Positions 19,036 through 32,206 are shown, counted from the stretch's first letter. The stretch: DNA of 64,000 bases from Synechococcus sp. CB0101 (GCF_000179235.2 NZ_CP039373.1:1829860-1893859); one strand, 5' to 3'. The notes: generated by a model not told the origin, from the sequence alone. Made by a program: numbers and translations.

Positions 19036-21020
19036 GGCTCCATGCAGATCGCGGTGGGATCGCTCTGCAGCACCTGATAGCTCCAGCGGTTGCCCAGCAC
19101 TTTTTTCACGTAGAGGCGGGTTTCGGGATAGGGGATCGCTTCGCTCCAGAGCTCCGGTTCCTGCTCGGGGTCTGGCAGGGCAGGGTTGAGCCAGCTGGCC
19201 ACAGCACCGGGCCCGGCGTTGTAGCTGGCCACCGCGAGGAACGGCTGTTGCTCCCATTGCTCCAGCAAACGACGCAGGTAGCGGGCTCCGAGCTGGGCGT
19301 TCAGCCCTGGCGTCGGCAATTCGGCGGCACTCACCGGCCGGCCCGCCAGTTCGGCGGCCGTTTCGGGCATCAGTTGCAGCAGCCCGACCGCCCCCACCGG
19401 TGAGCTCACCCCTGGGCTGAACCTGGATTCCTGCCGCGCCACGCCCCAGAGCAGCTCCAGGTCCACTCCTTCTTGCTGGGCGGCCTGGCCCAGCTCCGCC
19501 TGGAACCGCCGCGGGTGCTGTTGCAACGCCCGTTGCCATTGCGCGCGGCAGCCCGGCTGCGGCAGCCGCAGGTTGGCGAAGTCCAGTTGGCCCAGGCCGG
19601 TCCAGTCGTCGCCGATGGCGGTGCGCAGGCGCCCTTCCAGCAGCAGTTGCATTGGGCCCTGGGGCCGGCGGCCCCCTTGTTGATGGCGCCAGCTCTCCCA
19701 GGCCTCGAGGGCTTGGCCGGTGCGCCACAGCTCATCGAGCCGATGGTTGCCGCTGGCGAGGGGGTGCCAGCTCAGCTCGGCGCTGGGGCCGGGTGGCATG
19801 GGTGCGGCGCCGGGCAGCGGTTGCTGGAGCCGCACCCTGGCCCGCCAGCTGTAGTACCCAACCGGTTGGGTGCGCAGCAGCGTCTGCCAGAGCTGTTTGG
19901 CCTGTTCGCTCTGGCCCGCTCGCTGGGCGAGATAGCCCTGCCAGAACAGCTGCCGCGCGGCCAGCACCGCCGGCAGCTTCCGGCTGGGGATCGCCTCCAG
20001 GATCTGGGTGGCCTCCGTCCACTGCCGCTGCAGCAGGGCCTTACGGGCCAGCTGCCACTGCAGCTCCCAGCTGGTCGGTTCCTGGGGCCAGCGCTGCAGC
20101 ACCGGCTGCCAGGGGATGCGTTGCTCCAGGGCTAGCCGCGCCTGCACGGCCGGCCCCTGCCTCAGGCTGCTGGGCAGATGCTCTAGGCGCGCGAGCGCAG
20201 CAGCGCCGGGTTCTTCGGCCAGCAGCGCTGCCGCGTCTCGAGCCAGGGGGCTGTTGGGTTGCTGCTGGGCGAGTTGCAGCAGCAGAGCCTGACCCCGCTC
20301 CTGCTCGGCGCCGCTCCCCCGCAGCAGGCTGCGGCCCAGGCTCAGGGATAGCTCGGGTGAGGGTTGCTGTTGCCCCAGGCAGCGCTCGGCGGCCTCCAGT
20401 TGGCCCACCTGCAGCAAGCCGCTGCTCAGCAGCTGGCGCTGCTCGCTGTTGAGGCCTTGCTTTGGGTTCTCGCAGGCCCGCAGAAGTAGGTCTTCAGCCC
20501 CCGGCCAGCGGGCACCCCAGCGGGCCAGATGCAGGCTGTCGCCATCTTCCAGTGCTGCTGCCAGGGCCGCGGGGTGGGCGGGAAAGCGGCGAAGCAGCAC
20601 GGTGCGTTGGCCCAGGGCATACAGCGCATCAGCGCTGGCGGGTTCCTGGGGAAAGCGGCGCAGCAGGCTGTGCCAGAGCGCCTGGGCCTGCTGCGGTTTG
20701 CCCTGGGCTTCTGCGTTCTGCGCGCCTTGTTTCAGCGCGACCGCCGCCAGCGGGCCGTTCCCCCAGCCTTGCCCCTGCAGCAGCTGCTGGCGCTCGGCGG
20801 GTGTGCGTTTGGGCTGGGCACTGAGCAGCAAGGCGGCATCACGGCGGCGCAGGGGATCAACGCTGCGGAAACGTGCGGCCTGCAGCGAAGCCGTGCTGCT
20901 GTTGGGGTTGAGGGGAGGAGCCAGCCGCACCAGGGCCTGCCGAGCTGCGGCCAGGGCGATGCCACTGCCGAGGCAGGTGGCGCCGATCAGCAGGGCGGCG
21001 GAGGGGCGCAGCTGGGGCAA
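19032..21020 (-). CDS. Soluble lytic transglycosylase-like protein (Slt family)
   Basis: 662 residues. An N-terminal hydrophobic signal or anchor (PSAALLIGATCLGSGIALAA) precedes a long Ala/Leu/Gln-rich superhelical region of TPR-like repeats (about residues 60-480) and a C-terminal SLT domain with catalytic Glu in VARQESRFSPGVSSPVGAVG, LLQLMPETA and VASYNAGPGAV. The enzyme cleaves peptidoglycan glycan strands with formation of anhydromuramyl ends in the periplasm. It reads away from the small gene at 21070. Confidence 0.9.
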   Translation of the reverse strand: MPQLRPSAALLIGATCLGSGIALAAARQALVRLAPPLNPNSSTASLQAARFRSVDPLRRRDAALLLSAQPKRTPAERQQLLQGQGWGNGPLAAVALKQGAQNAEAQGKPQQAQALWHSLLRRFPQEPASADALYALGQRTVLLRRFPAHPAALAAALEDGDSLHLARWGARWPGAEDLLLRACENPKQGLNSEQRQLLSSGLLQVGQLEAAERCLGQQQPSPELSLSLGRSLLRGSGAEQERGQALLLQLAQQQPNSPLARDAAALLAEEPGAAALARLEHLPSSLRQGPAVQARLALEQRIPWQPVLQRWPQEPTSWELQWQLARKALLQRQWTEATQILEAIPSRKLPAVLAARQLFWQGYLAQRAGQSEQAKQLWQTLLRTQPVGYYSWRARVRLQQPLPGAAPMPPGPSAELSWHPLASGNHRLDELWRTGQALEAWESWRHQQGGRRPQGPMQLLLEGRLRTAIGDDWTGLGQLDFANLRLPQPGCRAQWQRALQQHPRRFQAELGQAAQQEGVDLELLWGVARQESRFSPGVSSPVGAVGLLQLMPETAAELAGRPVSAAELPTPGLNAQLGARYLRRLLEQWEQQPFLAVASYNAGPGAVASWLNPALPDPEQEPELWSEAIPYPETRLYVKKVLGNRWSYQVLQSDPTAICMEP

Positions 21021-21069
21021 CGCGGAGCAACAAGTGTTGGCATTCTTGGGGAGATCTCATCCCCAGGCC

Positions 21070-21294
21070 ATGGGCCGGCTGCGTCTGCCATCGCTTCCGC
21101 CGAGCCTCACGGTGCTGCCGGGGTGGCGGCAACGGCGGCGGGTGCTGCAGGTGTGGGCCCTGGCGGGTCTGCTGATGCTGCTGCGCCCCCTCTGGCCGCT
21201 GCAGCTGTTGCCCGGCTGGTTTGTGGGCGGCGTGCTGCTTTGGGCGGTGGTGGAGTTGCTGCTCTGGGCCTGGTGGCCGCGGCGTTGGCGCTGA
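21070..21294 (+). CDS. Small membrane protein, unknown
   Basis: ATG 21070 gives 74 residues: a basic, Pro/Leu-rich start (MGRLRLPSLPPSLTVLPGWR) then two hydrophobic helices (VWALAGLLMLLRPLWPLQLL; GGVLLWAVVELLLWAWW) and a basic end. It fits the gap between the transglycosylase and glmM, and its codon use matches neighbours. No family recognised. Confidence 0.65.
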   Translation: MGRLRLPSLPPSLTVLPGWRQRRRVLQVWALAGLLMLLRPLWPLQLLPGWFVGGVLLWAVVELLLWAWWPRRWR

Positions 21295-21337
21295 GGCCTC
21301 CGCCTAGCCTGCAGGCCGCTTCAGGTGTGGTGGTGTG

Positions 21338-22744
21338 ATGGCCGAATCGGCTGCGTTCTCCCTGGCTGCGTTCCCTCTGGGAACGCCTCTACCCCAGGGC
21401 ACAGCCGCCTTCGGCACCGATGGCATCCGCGGCCGGGTGGGCACGCAGATCACCCCTGCCCTGGCCTTGCAGCTCGGCTATTGGTGCGGGCAGGTGCTGC
21501 CGCCGGGAGGGCCGATCCTTCTGGGCAGTGATTCGCGCAGCAGTGGCCCCATGCTGGTGGCAGCGCTCGCGGCCGGACTCACCGCTGCAGGCCGCGATGT
21601 GCTCGATCTGGGTCTCTGCCCCACTCCGGCGGTGCCCGGGGCGATCCGTCAGCTGGGCGGCAGCGGCGGGTTGATGGTGAGTGCCAGCCATAACCCCCCG
21701 CACGACAACGGCATCAAGGTGTTCGGCGCCTGCGGCGCCAAGCTGGGCAAGGAGCAACAGGCGGCGATCGAAGCGGGCCTGCACGGCGGCAGCGAGGTGA
21801 GCAGTGGCTTTCGCGCCACCGGTCGACTGCACCAGCGCCCCGACCTCCTCGAGGCCTACCAGCAGCGGTTGCTGGCGAGCGTGGAGGGTGCGCGCCTGGA
21901 GGGCTGCCGCATCGTGCTGGATCTCTGCTGGGGTTCGGCCACCAGCTGCGGTGAAGCACTGTTCCGCGCCCTCGGCGCTGATCTCACCGTGATTCATGGC
22001 CAGCCCGATGGCAGCCGCATCAATCAGGGCTGCGGCAGCACCCATCTCGAGCCCCTGCGCACGGTGGTGCTGGAGAAGGGTGCGGCGATGGGGTTCGCAT
22101 TCGATGGTGATGCCGATCGCATGCTCGCCGTGGATGGCCGCGGCAGGGTGGTGGACGGCGATCAGATCCTCTATCTCTGGGGCCAGGCCCTGATGGCTGA
22201 TGGCGTTTTGCCCGCGAACCGGATCGTGGCCACGGTGATGAGCAACCTGGGCTTTGAACGGGCGTGGCAGGCCTCAGGCGGGTTGCTGGAGCGCACGGCC
22301 GTGGGCGATCAATACGTGCACGCCGCCATGGAGGAGCTGGGGGCGGCCCTCGGCGGGGAGCAATCGGGCCATATCCTCTCGGCGCGCCATGGCATGAGCG
22401 GCGATGGCCTGCTCACCGCGCTGCAGGTGGCCAGCTTGATTCAGGCGCGGGGCGGTTCCCTCGCCGACTGGATGGACAGCAGCTTCCAGCCCTATCCCCA
22501 GAAGCTGGTGAATGTGACCGTGCCTGATAAGGCTCGCCGCACCGGTTGGCAGAGCTGCGCGCCACTCAGCGAAGCGGTGCAGCAGGCCGAGGCCGCGATG
22601 CATGGTTCAGGCCGCGTGCTGGTGCGGGCGAGCGGCACCGAACCGCTGTTGCGGGTGATGGTGGAAGCGGCCGAGCAGGCCGATGTGGATCATTGGAGCC
22701 AGCATCTGGCGGCTCTGGCCGATCAGTACCTCAACGCTGCTTGA
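21338..22744 (+). CDS. glmM: Phosphoglucosamine mutase
   Basis: 468 residues with all phosphohexomutase motifs: FGTDGIRGRVG, the phosphoserine loop LMVSASHNPPHDNGIKVFG, the metal site FAFDGDADRM, the sugar-binding GGEQSGHI, and the phosphate-binding VRASGTEPLLRVM. GlmM makes glucosamine-1-phosphate for UDP-GlcNAc. The ATG at 21338 directly follows an alternative in-frame GTG at 21335. The convergent GlcNAc-kinase-like gene overlaps its 3' end by 14 bp, placing amino-sugar functions side by side. Confidence 0.95.
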   Translation: MAESAAFSLAAFPLGTPLPQGTAAFGTDGIRGRVGTQITPALALQLGYWCGQVLPPGGPILLGSDSRSSGPMLVAALAAGLTAAGRDVLDLGLCPTPAVPGAIRQLGGSGGLMVSASHNPPHDNGIKVFGACGAKLGKEQQAAIEAGLHGGSEVSSGFRATGRLHQRPDLLEAYQQRLLASVEGARLEGCRIVLDLCWGSATSCGEALFRALGADLTVIHGQPDGSRINQGCGSTHLEPLRTVVLEKGAAMGFAFDGDADRMLAVDGRGRVVDGDQILYLWGQALMADGVLPANRIVATVMSNLGFERAWQASGGLLERTAVGDQYVHAAMEELGAALGGEQSGHILSARHGMSGDGLLTALQVASLIQARGGSLADWMDSSFQPYPQKLVNVTVPDKARRTGWQSCAPLSEAVQQAEAAMHGSGRVLVRASGTEPLLRVMVEAAEQADVDHWSQHLAALADQYLNAA

Positions 22745-23696
22745 TCGCCGCCGCCGCGAGGCTGAGGGCACCACTGCAGGCATCGCCGGCCGGAGCCTGC
22801 AGTGTGGCCTCAGGCAGCCGCTGCCGCAGGGCTGTCTGAAAGGCGAGCTGGAGCTGCTGCAGATGCAGCAAGGCTCCGCCCACACCGCAGACAGCAGGTG
22901 CGGGCAGATCCAGCTGCTCGGCCACGCTCTGCACCATCGCCGCCAGGGCCTCGGCAGAGCGTGTGATCACCGCCTGGGCATGGCGCTCGCCGGCCAGGGC
23001 CAGCTCATTCAGCACCGGCGCCAGGCGGGCGAAGCCTGCCGCACCAAAGTCTGGGGCGACCACAGCCGCTTTCACCGCCTGGGCTGAGTCAGCGCCAAGG
23101 GCTTCCCACAGCGCCGCCCGCAGTGGTGTGTCTGAGACACGTCCATCCGCCATCTGCACACTCAAGGCCAGGCCATCGCGGCCGATATCCATGGCGGAGC
23201 CGGCCCCATCCAGCAGCCAGCCCCAGCCCCCGCAGCGCCTGATCTGCCCCTGGCCATCGCTGCCCGCGGCAATGCAGCCCGTGCCGCTGATCACCAGGAT
23301 GCCGGCCCCTCCGCTGAAGGCGCCGGCCAGGGCTGTGCGCTCGTCGCCCACCACCACGGCCAGTTCAGGAGAGAGCTGCAAGCACTGGGCCGCCAGCGCG
23401 GTGCCTTGGTGTTGCACGGCGCTGCCCGCTTCGATGCCGCTGGCGCCGATCCCCGCAGCTGCCAGGGGTGTGTTCGCTTCCAGTTGCGCTGCGGCCAGGG
23501 CGGCCGTGAGACTGCCCTGCAGCGCCGCTGCAAACCGGCTATCGCCGCCTGTTGCGGCCAGGTGGGAAACCCCACCCCCCTGGCCTTCGCTGAGCACACG
23601 CCAGGCCCCGCTGGTCTCCAGCCGCGCCAGCCGGCAGGTGGTGTGCGTTTGGCCGGCATCGAAGCCGGCGATCAGCCGGGGCGGAGCCTCAGGCAT
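22731..23696 (-). CDS. BadF/BcrA-type ATPase, N-acetylglucosamine kinase-like
   Basis: 321 residues with the actin-like ATPase fold: phosphate-1 GFDAGQTHTTCRLA, phosphate-2 ILVISGTGCIAAGSDGQG, and GCGGWGWLLDGAGSAMDIGR as in GlcNAc kinases. Adenosine site VCGVGGALL is near the C-terminus. It probably phosphorylates an amino sugar such as GlcNAc from wall recycling; the substrate is inferred from family and from convergent glmM. Its start overlaps the ictB stop by 8 bp. Confidence 0.8.
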   Translation of the reverse strand: MPEAPPRLIAGFDAGQTHTTCRLARLETSGAWRVLSEGQGGGVSHLAATGGDSRFAAALQGSLTAALAAAQLEANTPLAAAGIGASGIEAGSAVQHQGTALAAQCLQLSPELAVVVGDERTALAGAFSGGAGILVISGTGCIAAGSDGQGQIRRCGGWGWLLDGAGSAMDIGRDGLALSVQMADGRVSDTPLRAALWEALGADSAQAVKAAVVAPDFGAAGFARLAPVLNELALAGERHAQAVITRSAEALAAMVQSVAEQLDLPAPAVCGVGGALLHLQQLQLAFQTALRQRLPEATLQAPAGDACSGALSLAAAAIKQR

Positions 23697-25011
23697 CAGC
23701 GCGGGCTGCGGCGCTGCGGCTCACGCTCAGGGTGGCCAGGCAGAACCAGCCGGTGAGCTGCACCTCAGGGCGGAAAAAGATCGTGTCGGTGATGCCTTGC
23801 ACGCACAGGCCTGCAATCGCGGCCAAGGCGGCCAGGGCCGGTAGGGCCCAGCTGGATTCGCCCTTGAGCTGGGCCCAGCCAGCGCGAATGCTGGCGGCTA
23901 GGAGGCCCAGCCCCGCCAGCAGGTTGGGGATGCCGCCCTCCACCAGCAGCTCCAGCGGCACGGAGTAGGCGCTGAGGGCGTTGAACTTGGGCTGTTGGTA
24001 GAGCGGATAGATCAGGTTGAAGGCGCTGTTGCCCGGCCCGATACCGAGCCAGGGCCGCTCCTGAATCATCTCGATGGCGGCCAGCCACACGTTGATGCGG
24101 AAGTTGTTGGAGCTGTCCTGGCGGCCTGCCACCAGGCTCATCACGCGGATCCGCAACGGTTCGATCTGGGTGACGGCCACCACCAGTGCGGCAGCGGCCG
24201 CTGCCACGAGCAGCAGCGGAAACAGGCGGCGCCAGAGGGTGGGCCAGTGGCGGGTCTGCCGCAACACCAGCAGCAGCATCACTGCACCCAAGGCGCCGAG
24301 CATGCCCAGCCAGCCGCCGCGGCTGTAGCTCAGGAACAGTGCAGCCGCGCCAACCAGCAGTGAAGCTGCGGCAAATAGCCGCTGCGGCCACGTGCGCCAG
24401 CGCAGCAGCGCCACCAGGGCGATGGGCAGGATCGGGATCAGATAGCCCGCCAGCAGGTTGGGATTTTCGAGTGGTCCGTACACGCGGATCGTGCCGTCGG
24501 CCACTGAATTCGGATCGGCCCAGCGGGCTAGTTCAGTGGTGTCGCCATAGAGCTGGCGGATCGCCAGCACCGCGCTCACCAATTCCCCCGCCAGCAGGGC
24601 GGCCACGATGCGGTTCCACCACTGCGGAGCACAGGCCAGCAGCTCACGCATCAGGGCATACACCCCCAGATAGCTGGTGAGCTTCAGCAGCCCTTTGAAG
24701 GCCGCCATTGGCACCGGTGAGAAGCCGGTGGCCAGCACCGCCACCCCCAGCATCACCAGCAGCCAGCCGCTGATGCCGCCGATTCGTCCGGCTGGAGTAC
24801 ACAGCGCCCAGAGCAGCCAGAGCAGTCCGGCCGAAAGGATCAACAGGCTCAGCCCGCCACGGGTGACGAGCGGCAGCCCGGCCATCAGTGCACAGAGCAC
24901 GAGCCCGGCCAGCAGGCTGAAGCGTGAGCTGATCGGACCTGAGGCCGAACTGGCCAGCAGGCCTTGCCAGCGCAGCAGCCAGGGGGTGGACGGCACCGGG
25001 GCCAGGCTCAT
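23689..25011 (-). CDS. ictB: IctB family O-antigen-ligase-like membrane protein
   Basis: 440 residues with about 11 hydrophobic helices and the central loop [20 protein letters not shown] plus [20 protein letters not shown] and [17 protein letters not shown], typical of Wzy_C/O-antigen ligase proteins and specifically of cyanobacterial IctB. IctB was first described as involved in inorganic carbon accumulation, but it is not itself proven to be a transporter. It overlaps trmB by 4 bp. Confidence 0.85.
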   Translation of the reverse strand: MSLAPVPSTPWLLRWQGLLASSASGPISSRFSLLAGLVLCALMAGLPLVTRGGLSLLILSAGLLWLLWALCTPAGRIGGISGWLLVMLGVAVLATGFSPVPMAAFKGLLKLTSYLGVYALMRELLACAPQWWNRIVAALLAGELVSAVLAIRQLYGDTTELARWADPNSVADGTIRVYGPLENPNLLAGYLIPILPIALVALLRWRTWPQRLFAAASLLVGAAALFLSYSRGGWLGMLGALGAVMLLLVLRQTRHWPTLWRRLFPLLLVAAAAAALVVAVTQIEPLRIRVMSLVAGRQDSSNNFRINVWLAAIEMIQERPWLGIGPGNSAFNLIYPLYQQPKFNALSAYSVPLELLVEGGIPNLLAGLGLLAASIRAGWAQLKGESSWALPALAALAAIAGLCVQGITDTIFFRPEVQLTGWFCLATLSVSRSAAARADA

Positions 25012-25721
25012 GCCGTGGGGACTGCGGAGTCGAGCGGATTATCGGTGGCTTCTAGCCATTGCTCCAGCACTGCCAGCTCCGGCAGCGGTGCTTCGTTGCG
25101 TTCATAGAGCACGCGATACACCGGCAGCCCTTGGTTGAGCACATAGGTTTCCCGCTCAGTGGGCACCGGCAGGGGGTTGCTCGCGCGCCAGGGTTTGGCG
25201 TCGATCGCGGGGCGGCTGAAGCACCCGCAGGCTTCGGTGAGCGCCACCATCGGATCGATCACGGCGGGCACATCGCTCTGGATGAAGAAGCGTTTGCCCG
25301 GGGCCAGGGCCGCGGCGATCGCCAGCAGCAGCGCTGGCTGCAGCACCCGCCGTTTGTGGTGCTTTTTCTTGAACCAAGGATCCGGAAACTGGATCGACAC
25401 CAGATCAAGCTGGCCGGCTGGCAGCACCGCCAGCCACGCCTGCAGGCTCACATTGGCGTTGCAGAACAAGTAGTGCAGGTTGCCCAGAGCCAGGGCCTGG
25501 CGGTCGGCTTCGGCGGCCTGCACCAGCGGCCGGCGGATCTCCACGCCGAGGTGATTCAGCGCGGGTTGCTGTTGGGCCAGGGCGAGCAGGAAGCGGCCGC
25601 GGGCACAGCCGATATCCAGGTGGATCGGCTGGCTGGGATCGCTGAACAGCGCTGCCGGCGCGGGCAGTTCCAGCGGCAGCTGGAAGAAACGGCTGAGGGG
25701 ATTGACGTGCTGGCGCACCAT
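25008..25721 (-). CDS. trmB: tRNA (guanine-N7-)-methyltransferase
   Basis: 237 residues with the SAM motif [15 protein letters not shown], the substrate region [20 protein letters not shown]-type sequence (seen as [18 protein letters not shown]) and a C-terminal [16 protein letters not shown]. TrmB methylates G46 in tRNA variable loops. It overlaps ictB by 4 bp and follows the FIST gene by 5 bp, so the three are probably co-transcribed. Confidence 0.92.
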   Translation of the reverse strand: MVRQHVNPLSRFFQLPLELPAPAALFSDPSQPIHLDIGCARGRFLLALAQQQPALNHLGVEIRRPLVQAAEADRQALALGNLHYLFCNANVSLQAWLAVLPAGQLDLVSIQFPDPWFKKKHHKRRVLQPALLLAIAAALAPGKRFFIQSDVPAVIDPMVALTEACGCFSRPAIDAKPWRASNPLPVPTERETYVLNQGLPVYRVLYERNEAPLPELAVLEQWLEATDNPLDSAVPTA

Positions 25722-25726
25722 GCGGC

Positions 25727-27040
25727 TCAGGAGGCAGGGCGATCGGCGGGTTGTTGGTTGGGCACGAGGAAGCCCCAGCTCGCGGTGTAGCCGTGCAGGT
25801 GGGTAGCGCCCGCCACCGGCCCGATTTCGCCATTGCAGAAGGCGCCGGCCACCGGAACTCGTTCAAATTGTTCGCGGCAGGCGCTCACATCGCCATCGGG
25901 CTGGCCATACAGCCCCTCGCCCCGCCCCAGGCAGGCAAACAGCAAGGCCGCCAGTGGTTCGGGCTGCCGCCGGCGCTGGCTGCTGAGCAGTTGCCGTTGT
26001 TCCTGGCGGGAGGCGTTGGCATCGCGCAGCTGGAATTGCACCCGCTGCCCCACGCGCAAGCGTTCGCCCACGGCCACCGAGCCGGTGCGGGGATCCACGC
26101 CGATCAGGTTGCGCACCAGAAAGGCCGCATCGTCTGGGGTATCGCTGCTGCTGAGCTGAAAGCTGCTCTTCGCCACCCCCAGAAACAGCGAGTGGCGCAC
26201 CAGTTCGCGTTCCTCTGGATTGAGGTCTTCGAGGATCGCCTGCAGGCAGGCCACGGGAGTGCCCCGGTGGTCGCCATCACTGAGCCGTTGCACCACATTG
26301 CGCTCGGCTTTCTCCACCTCAAACACCGGACCAATCGGCCGGCAGCCCTGGGCCACCACGGGTTCGAGCCGCCAGGCACCACCGATCAGACAGCCCACGG
26401 CGCCCTCCACCACCTGGTCGTTCAGCAGCAGAGAGCCGTGGCTGGCGCTGTGCTGGCCGGCGATGCCGCCCACCTTGGCCGCCTGGGGATAGGCGTAGTC
26501 CAGGCCACTGATCAGATCGTTGATCGCCGGGCAGCCGGGGTCGATGAAGAGCAGCATCGAATGGGCGGCATCGGGCTGGGCGCCCACCCAATCAACCCAT
26601 TGCTGGCTGGGACCATCAAGATCCGGCAGGCCACCGGCTTCCAGGTGGAACAGCTGCAGCTCCGCCCCCGGTAGTTCAAACAGGCTCACGCTGATGCCGG
26701 GTTGATGCTCCAGCTCGTGGGGCTGGCCCTGGGCATCAGTGCCCACCACGCCACCGCCGGCGCAGCCGATCCAATGGCGGCTGGGGATGGCGGTGCGCAG
26801 CAGTGGCAACAGCCGCTGCAAATCGGTGGCGTAGGCGGTGGAGCAGAACACCAGCGCCAGATCCGCCTCGCCGCGTTGACCTGCGGCCCGGAGTTGTTGG
26901 CTCAGGTCGGCCACCGCCGCTTCCAAGGCAGGCTGATTGCTGAGGGCGGTGCAGCAGCGGGCCTGCCGGCGTGTGCGGCGCCGCAACAGCGGGCCGATCC
27001 TGGACTGCAGCGAATGGGGGAGGCGAAACGTCCGAGCCAT
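25727..27040 (-). CDS. FIST N/C domain sensory protein
   Basis: 437 residues. FIST-N features occupy about residues 45-230 ([46 protein letters not shown]) and FIST-C about 230-410 ([44 protein letters not shown]). FIST proteins are predicted small-ligand, perhaps amino-acid, sensors. The C-terminal Cys-containing AFCNGE is a conserved feature. It is first in a minus-strand cluster with trmB and ictB. Confidence 0.8.
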   Translation of the reverse strand: MARTFRLPHSLQSRIGPLLRRRTRRQARCCTALSNQPALEAAVADLSQQLRAAGQRGEADLALVFCSTAYATDLQRLLPLLRTAIPSRHWIGCAGGGVVGTDAQGQPHELEHQPGISVSLFELPGAELQLFHLEAGGLPDLDGPSQQWVDWVGAQPDAAHSMLLFIDPGCPAINDLISGLDYAYPQAAKVGGIAGQHSASHGSLLLNDQVVEGAVGCLIGGAWRLEPVVAQGCRPIGPVFEVEKAERNVVQRLSDGDHRGTPVACLQAILEDLNPEERELVRHSLFLGVAKSSFQLSSSDTPDDAAFLVRNLIGVDPRTGSVAVGERLRVGQRVQFQLRDANASRQEQRQLLSSQRRRQPEPLAALLFACLGRGEGLYGQPDGDVSACREQFERVPVAGAFCNGEIGPVAGATHLHGYTASWGFLVPNQQPADRPAS

Positions 27041-27109
27041 GGCTGGACCCTACTGCTGCTGGCTGCAGCGTCAGGCCCGGGATAATGACGGCTTGCCGCC
27101 CCCCTCTGC

Positions 27110-27727
27110 GTGCCAGACCTGCTGCTCTATCGCACTCTTGTCTGGCTGGACTATCGCCTGGCTGCGGTGTTTGCCGTGGGGCTGCCGCTGGTGCTGCTCC
27201 TGTGGGCTGCCTGGAAGCGGGAGCAGGCCCTGGTGCGTTTGATGGGCATCTATTGGAAGGTGGCCAGCCTGCTGTTGATCACGGTGCTGCTGCTCACCGA
27301 CAACAAGCCCCTTGGTTATCTCCTGGCGTTCCTGGCCCAGGGCCTGGTGGTGCTGAGCGTGTGGTTCTGGGTGGATCTCAATGAAGAGCTGGCGGATCTG
27401 CCCCCCTGGCGGCCGTTGCCCTTTGCGGTGCGTGCCTGGCGCTGGGGCCTAAGCGTGTTTGGGGTGCTGGGGGCTCTGCTCAGTGCACGCGCCCTGGACT
27501 GCGTGCGCGGCGGCGTCACCCGCCCGGTGTGTCGGGTGTGGCTGGAGGCGCCTGATGATCTGCACGGCGGCGCTGCCAGCTTCTTCAATTTCGTGTTCGG
27601 CGGCAGCTGGACCGGCACCATCGCGGCCTTTGTGGGCTACGTGGCTTTGGTGGCCTACGCGGTGGGTGCGTTGCAGTGGTTGCTGGTGCGGCTGCCGAAG
27701 CAGGGGCGGGTGGCCGGTGGTTTCTGA
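27110..27727 (+). CDS. DUF3177 family membrane protein
   Basis: 205 residues from GTG 27110, with about five membrane helices. Notable segments are LLLYRTLVWLDYRLAAVFAV, VWFWVDLNEELADLPPWRPL and a C-terminal helix GTIAAFVGYVALVAYAVGAL. The pattern fits cyanobacterial DUF3177, of unknown function. Its end overlaps the next gene's start by 11 bp. Confidence 0.7.
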   Translation: MPDLLLYRTLVWLDYRLAAVFAVGLPLVLLLWAAWKREQALVRLMGIYWKVASLLLITVLLLTDNKPLGYLLAFLAQGLVVLSVWFWVDLNEELADLPPWRPLPFAVRAWRWGLSVFGVLGALLSARALDCVRGGVTRPVCRVWLEAPDDLHGGAASFFNFVFGGSWTGTIAAFVGYVALVAYAVGALQWLLVRLPKQGRVAGGF

Positions 27728-28022
27728 GCTGCTCGACCGCCTGGAGGAGATCAGCCGCAGCCGGCCTGATCGGGTGCTGCGCCTCACCGGTGACCTCCCG
27801 GGCGACAGCGGGATGGAGCCCTTTGAGCTGCTGATCTTCCGGGGCTTCTCGAGCAGCGTCAGCCATCCCACCGGCTTCGATCCCGATCAACCGGCTTTGC
27901 CCGAATCGGCACGGCTCGAGGCCGCCGAGCTGTTGCAGGGGCCGCTCAATCCCGCTGCAGAGCAGCGACTGGCGGGCCCGATGGAGCCTCAGTTGTTGCT
28001 GGATCCCGCGCGCTGGGGCTGA
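27717..28022 (+). CDS. Conserved hypothetical protein
   Basis: GTG 27717 gives 101 residues: a charged helix (ELLDRLEEISRSRPDRVLRL), a short core GMEPFELLIFRGFSSSVSHP and an acidic/Leu-rich end. The start overlaps the DUF3177 gene by 11 bp in another frame, which argues for coupled translation. No family recognised beyond similarity of plan to small picocyanobacterial proteins. The 3' end is convergent with the cupin gene, 3 bp apart. Confidence 0.65.
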   Translation: MVSELLDRLEEISRSRPDRVLRLTGDLPGDSGMEPFELLIFRGFSSSVSHPTGFDPDQPALPESARLEAAELLQGPLNPAAEQRLAGPMEPQLLLDPARWG

Positions 28023-28025
28023 TCC

Positions 28026-28507
28026 TCAGCGCTGCACGCACAAGCGCCGCCAGTTGCCCAGGAGTGCTGTGAGAGCGGCGCCGTAGGGGCTCAGTTGCTC
28101 CGCTGCCGCCAGCTCGAAATCGGCAAAGTCGAAGCCGGGGGCGACGGTGCAGCTCACCAGGCTCCAGTCGCTGCCATTGGCCGGTTCAGCCGCAAACCAG
28201 TGGCCGGCGGGCAACACATGTTGCGGGATCTCGCCGCGGGACAGATCGAGCCCGAGGCGTGTGGTGCGGGCTCGGCCACTGGGGCTGATGTCGTGCACCA
28301 GCAGCGCGCCGCCGCCATGGGTATGCCAGAGCTCATCGGAGCGGATCCGATGCCAGTGGGAGCATTCCCCGGCCCTGAGCAGAAACAGGATCGCTGTGCT
28401 GGCAGGCCTGGGCCCCCATGGGGTGTCCACGAGCAGGCTGGCCCGGTAGGTCTCGCGGTAGTGGCCCCCCTCGGGATGGGGTTGGGGTGCGAGCCCCAGC
28501 TGATCGA

Positions 28508-28529
<22 letters not shown>
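28026..28529 (-). CDS. Cupin, DUF985 family
   Basis: ATG 28529 gives 167 residues. Motifs of the DUF985 cupins are clear: LGLAPQPHPEGGHYRETYRA, AILFLLRAGECSHWHRIRSD and ELWHTHGGGALLVHDIS. Members bind a small ligand in a beta-barrel; function is mostly unassigned. Its start overlaps the ileS stop by 22 bp, which is a larger overlap than usual here. The longer open frame (to 28598) only reads antisense-like sequence inside ileS. Confidence 0.85.
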
Positions 28530-31441
<2,912 letters not shown>

Positions 31442-31465
31442 GGCGCCTGGAGCAGCAAGGGCCGA

Positions 31466-32014
31466 TTATCCCGCTTGGCTGACGGCGGCTTGGAGCAGCT
31501 GATCGATTTCGGCGAAGGAGCTCACCACGGGCGCGGGTTCGGGCTGGGCGGGCTGTGCAGCAGCAGCGGAGGTTGAGGCGTCTTCAGCGCGCACCCAGCG
31601 CTTGCCACTGCTGCCCTTGCTGCCGCCGCCGCGCTTGAGCGCGGCGAGCACGGTGCCCGACGCGGCGCTCACGGCGGCGATGCCCTTGGCCACGCTCACC
31701 ACGAGTTCGCTCAGGCTGGTTTGCCAGCGTTCAACAGAGAGCAGACGTTGCTGTTCTTCGGGGGTGAGCGCACGCCAGCGCAGCTGCAGCACCTCAACGC
31801 CCAACCGGCCGATCAACAGCCCACCGCAAAGCACCGCGAGCATCGGGGAGCCGGTGAGGCGATCGGCGCTGGTGACCAACGTCAGCCCCAGCAGCAGCAC
31901 CACCGCACCCCACATGGCGTCACGGGGTCGTGACATTTCAGTGGCCAGCAGCGGCAGCAACAGCACGGCCAGGCCCACCACCAGGGCAAGCGTTCCGCTA
32001 AGGCTGGCAACCAT
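31466..32014 (-). CDS. Hypothetical membrane protein (possibly Ycf66-like)
   Basis: ATG 32014 gives 182 residues: three membrane helices (MVASLSGTLALVVGLAVLLL; DAMWGAVVLLLGLTLVTSAD; PMLAVLCGGLLIGRLGVEVL), then a soluble Ala/Ser/Pro-rich tail. The helix-plus-tail plan resembles Ycf66 proteins but I cannot confirm that. The open frame continues to 32071, but that part is antisense to tRNA-Leu and is excluded. Confidence 0.6.
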   Translation of the reverse strand: MVASLSGTLALVVGLAVLLLPLLATEMSRPRDAMWGAVVLLLGLTLVTSADRLTGSPMLAVLCGGLLIGRLGVEVLQLRWRALTPEEQQRLLSVERWQTSLSELVVSVAKGIAAVSAASGTVLAALKRGGGSKGSSGKRWVRAEDASTSAAAAQPAQPEPAPVVSSFAEIDQLLQAAVSQAG

Positions 32015-32065
32015 GACTGCGACGAGATTGACCGCATTCTCGGTGCATCCGTACAGTCGCGCCAT

Positions 32066-32147
32066 GCCCACCTGGCGGAATTGGTAGACGCGCTGGGTTT
32101 AGGTTCCAGTGGCTTCGGCTGTGGGGGTTCAAGTCCCCCGGTGGGCA
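32066..32147 (+). tRNA. tRNA-Leu (anticodon UAG)
   Basis: The acceptor stem GCCCACC at 32066 pairs with GGTGGGC ending at 32146. The D-arm has GGCGGAATTGGTAGACGC, the anticodon stem-loop reads CTGGG-TTTAGGT-TCCAG giving UAG, a class II variable arm follows, and the T-arm GGGGGTTCAAGTCCCCC is complete. CCA is not encoded. The tRNA is intact and not a site of insertion. Confidence 0.95.
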
Positions 32148-32206
32148 TCGGGGGCAAGGCCCCAACTTCCTAAGGTGGCCTGAACGTTGGCCGGTGCAGC
32201 CAGGGA

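Noticed and set aside
32066-32147. tRNA-Leu as an integration site for the island
   Set aside because: The tRNA is intact, has no duplicated 3' end nearby, and the repeats that bound the elements lie in mpg.
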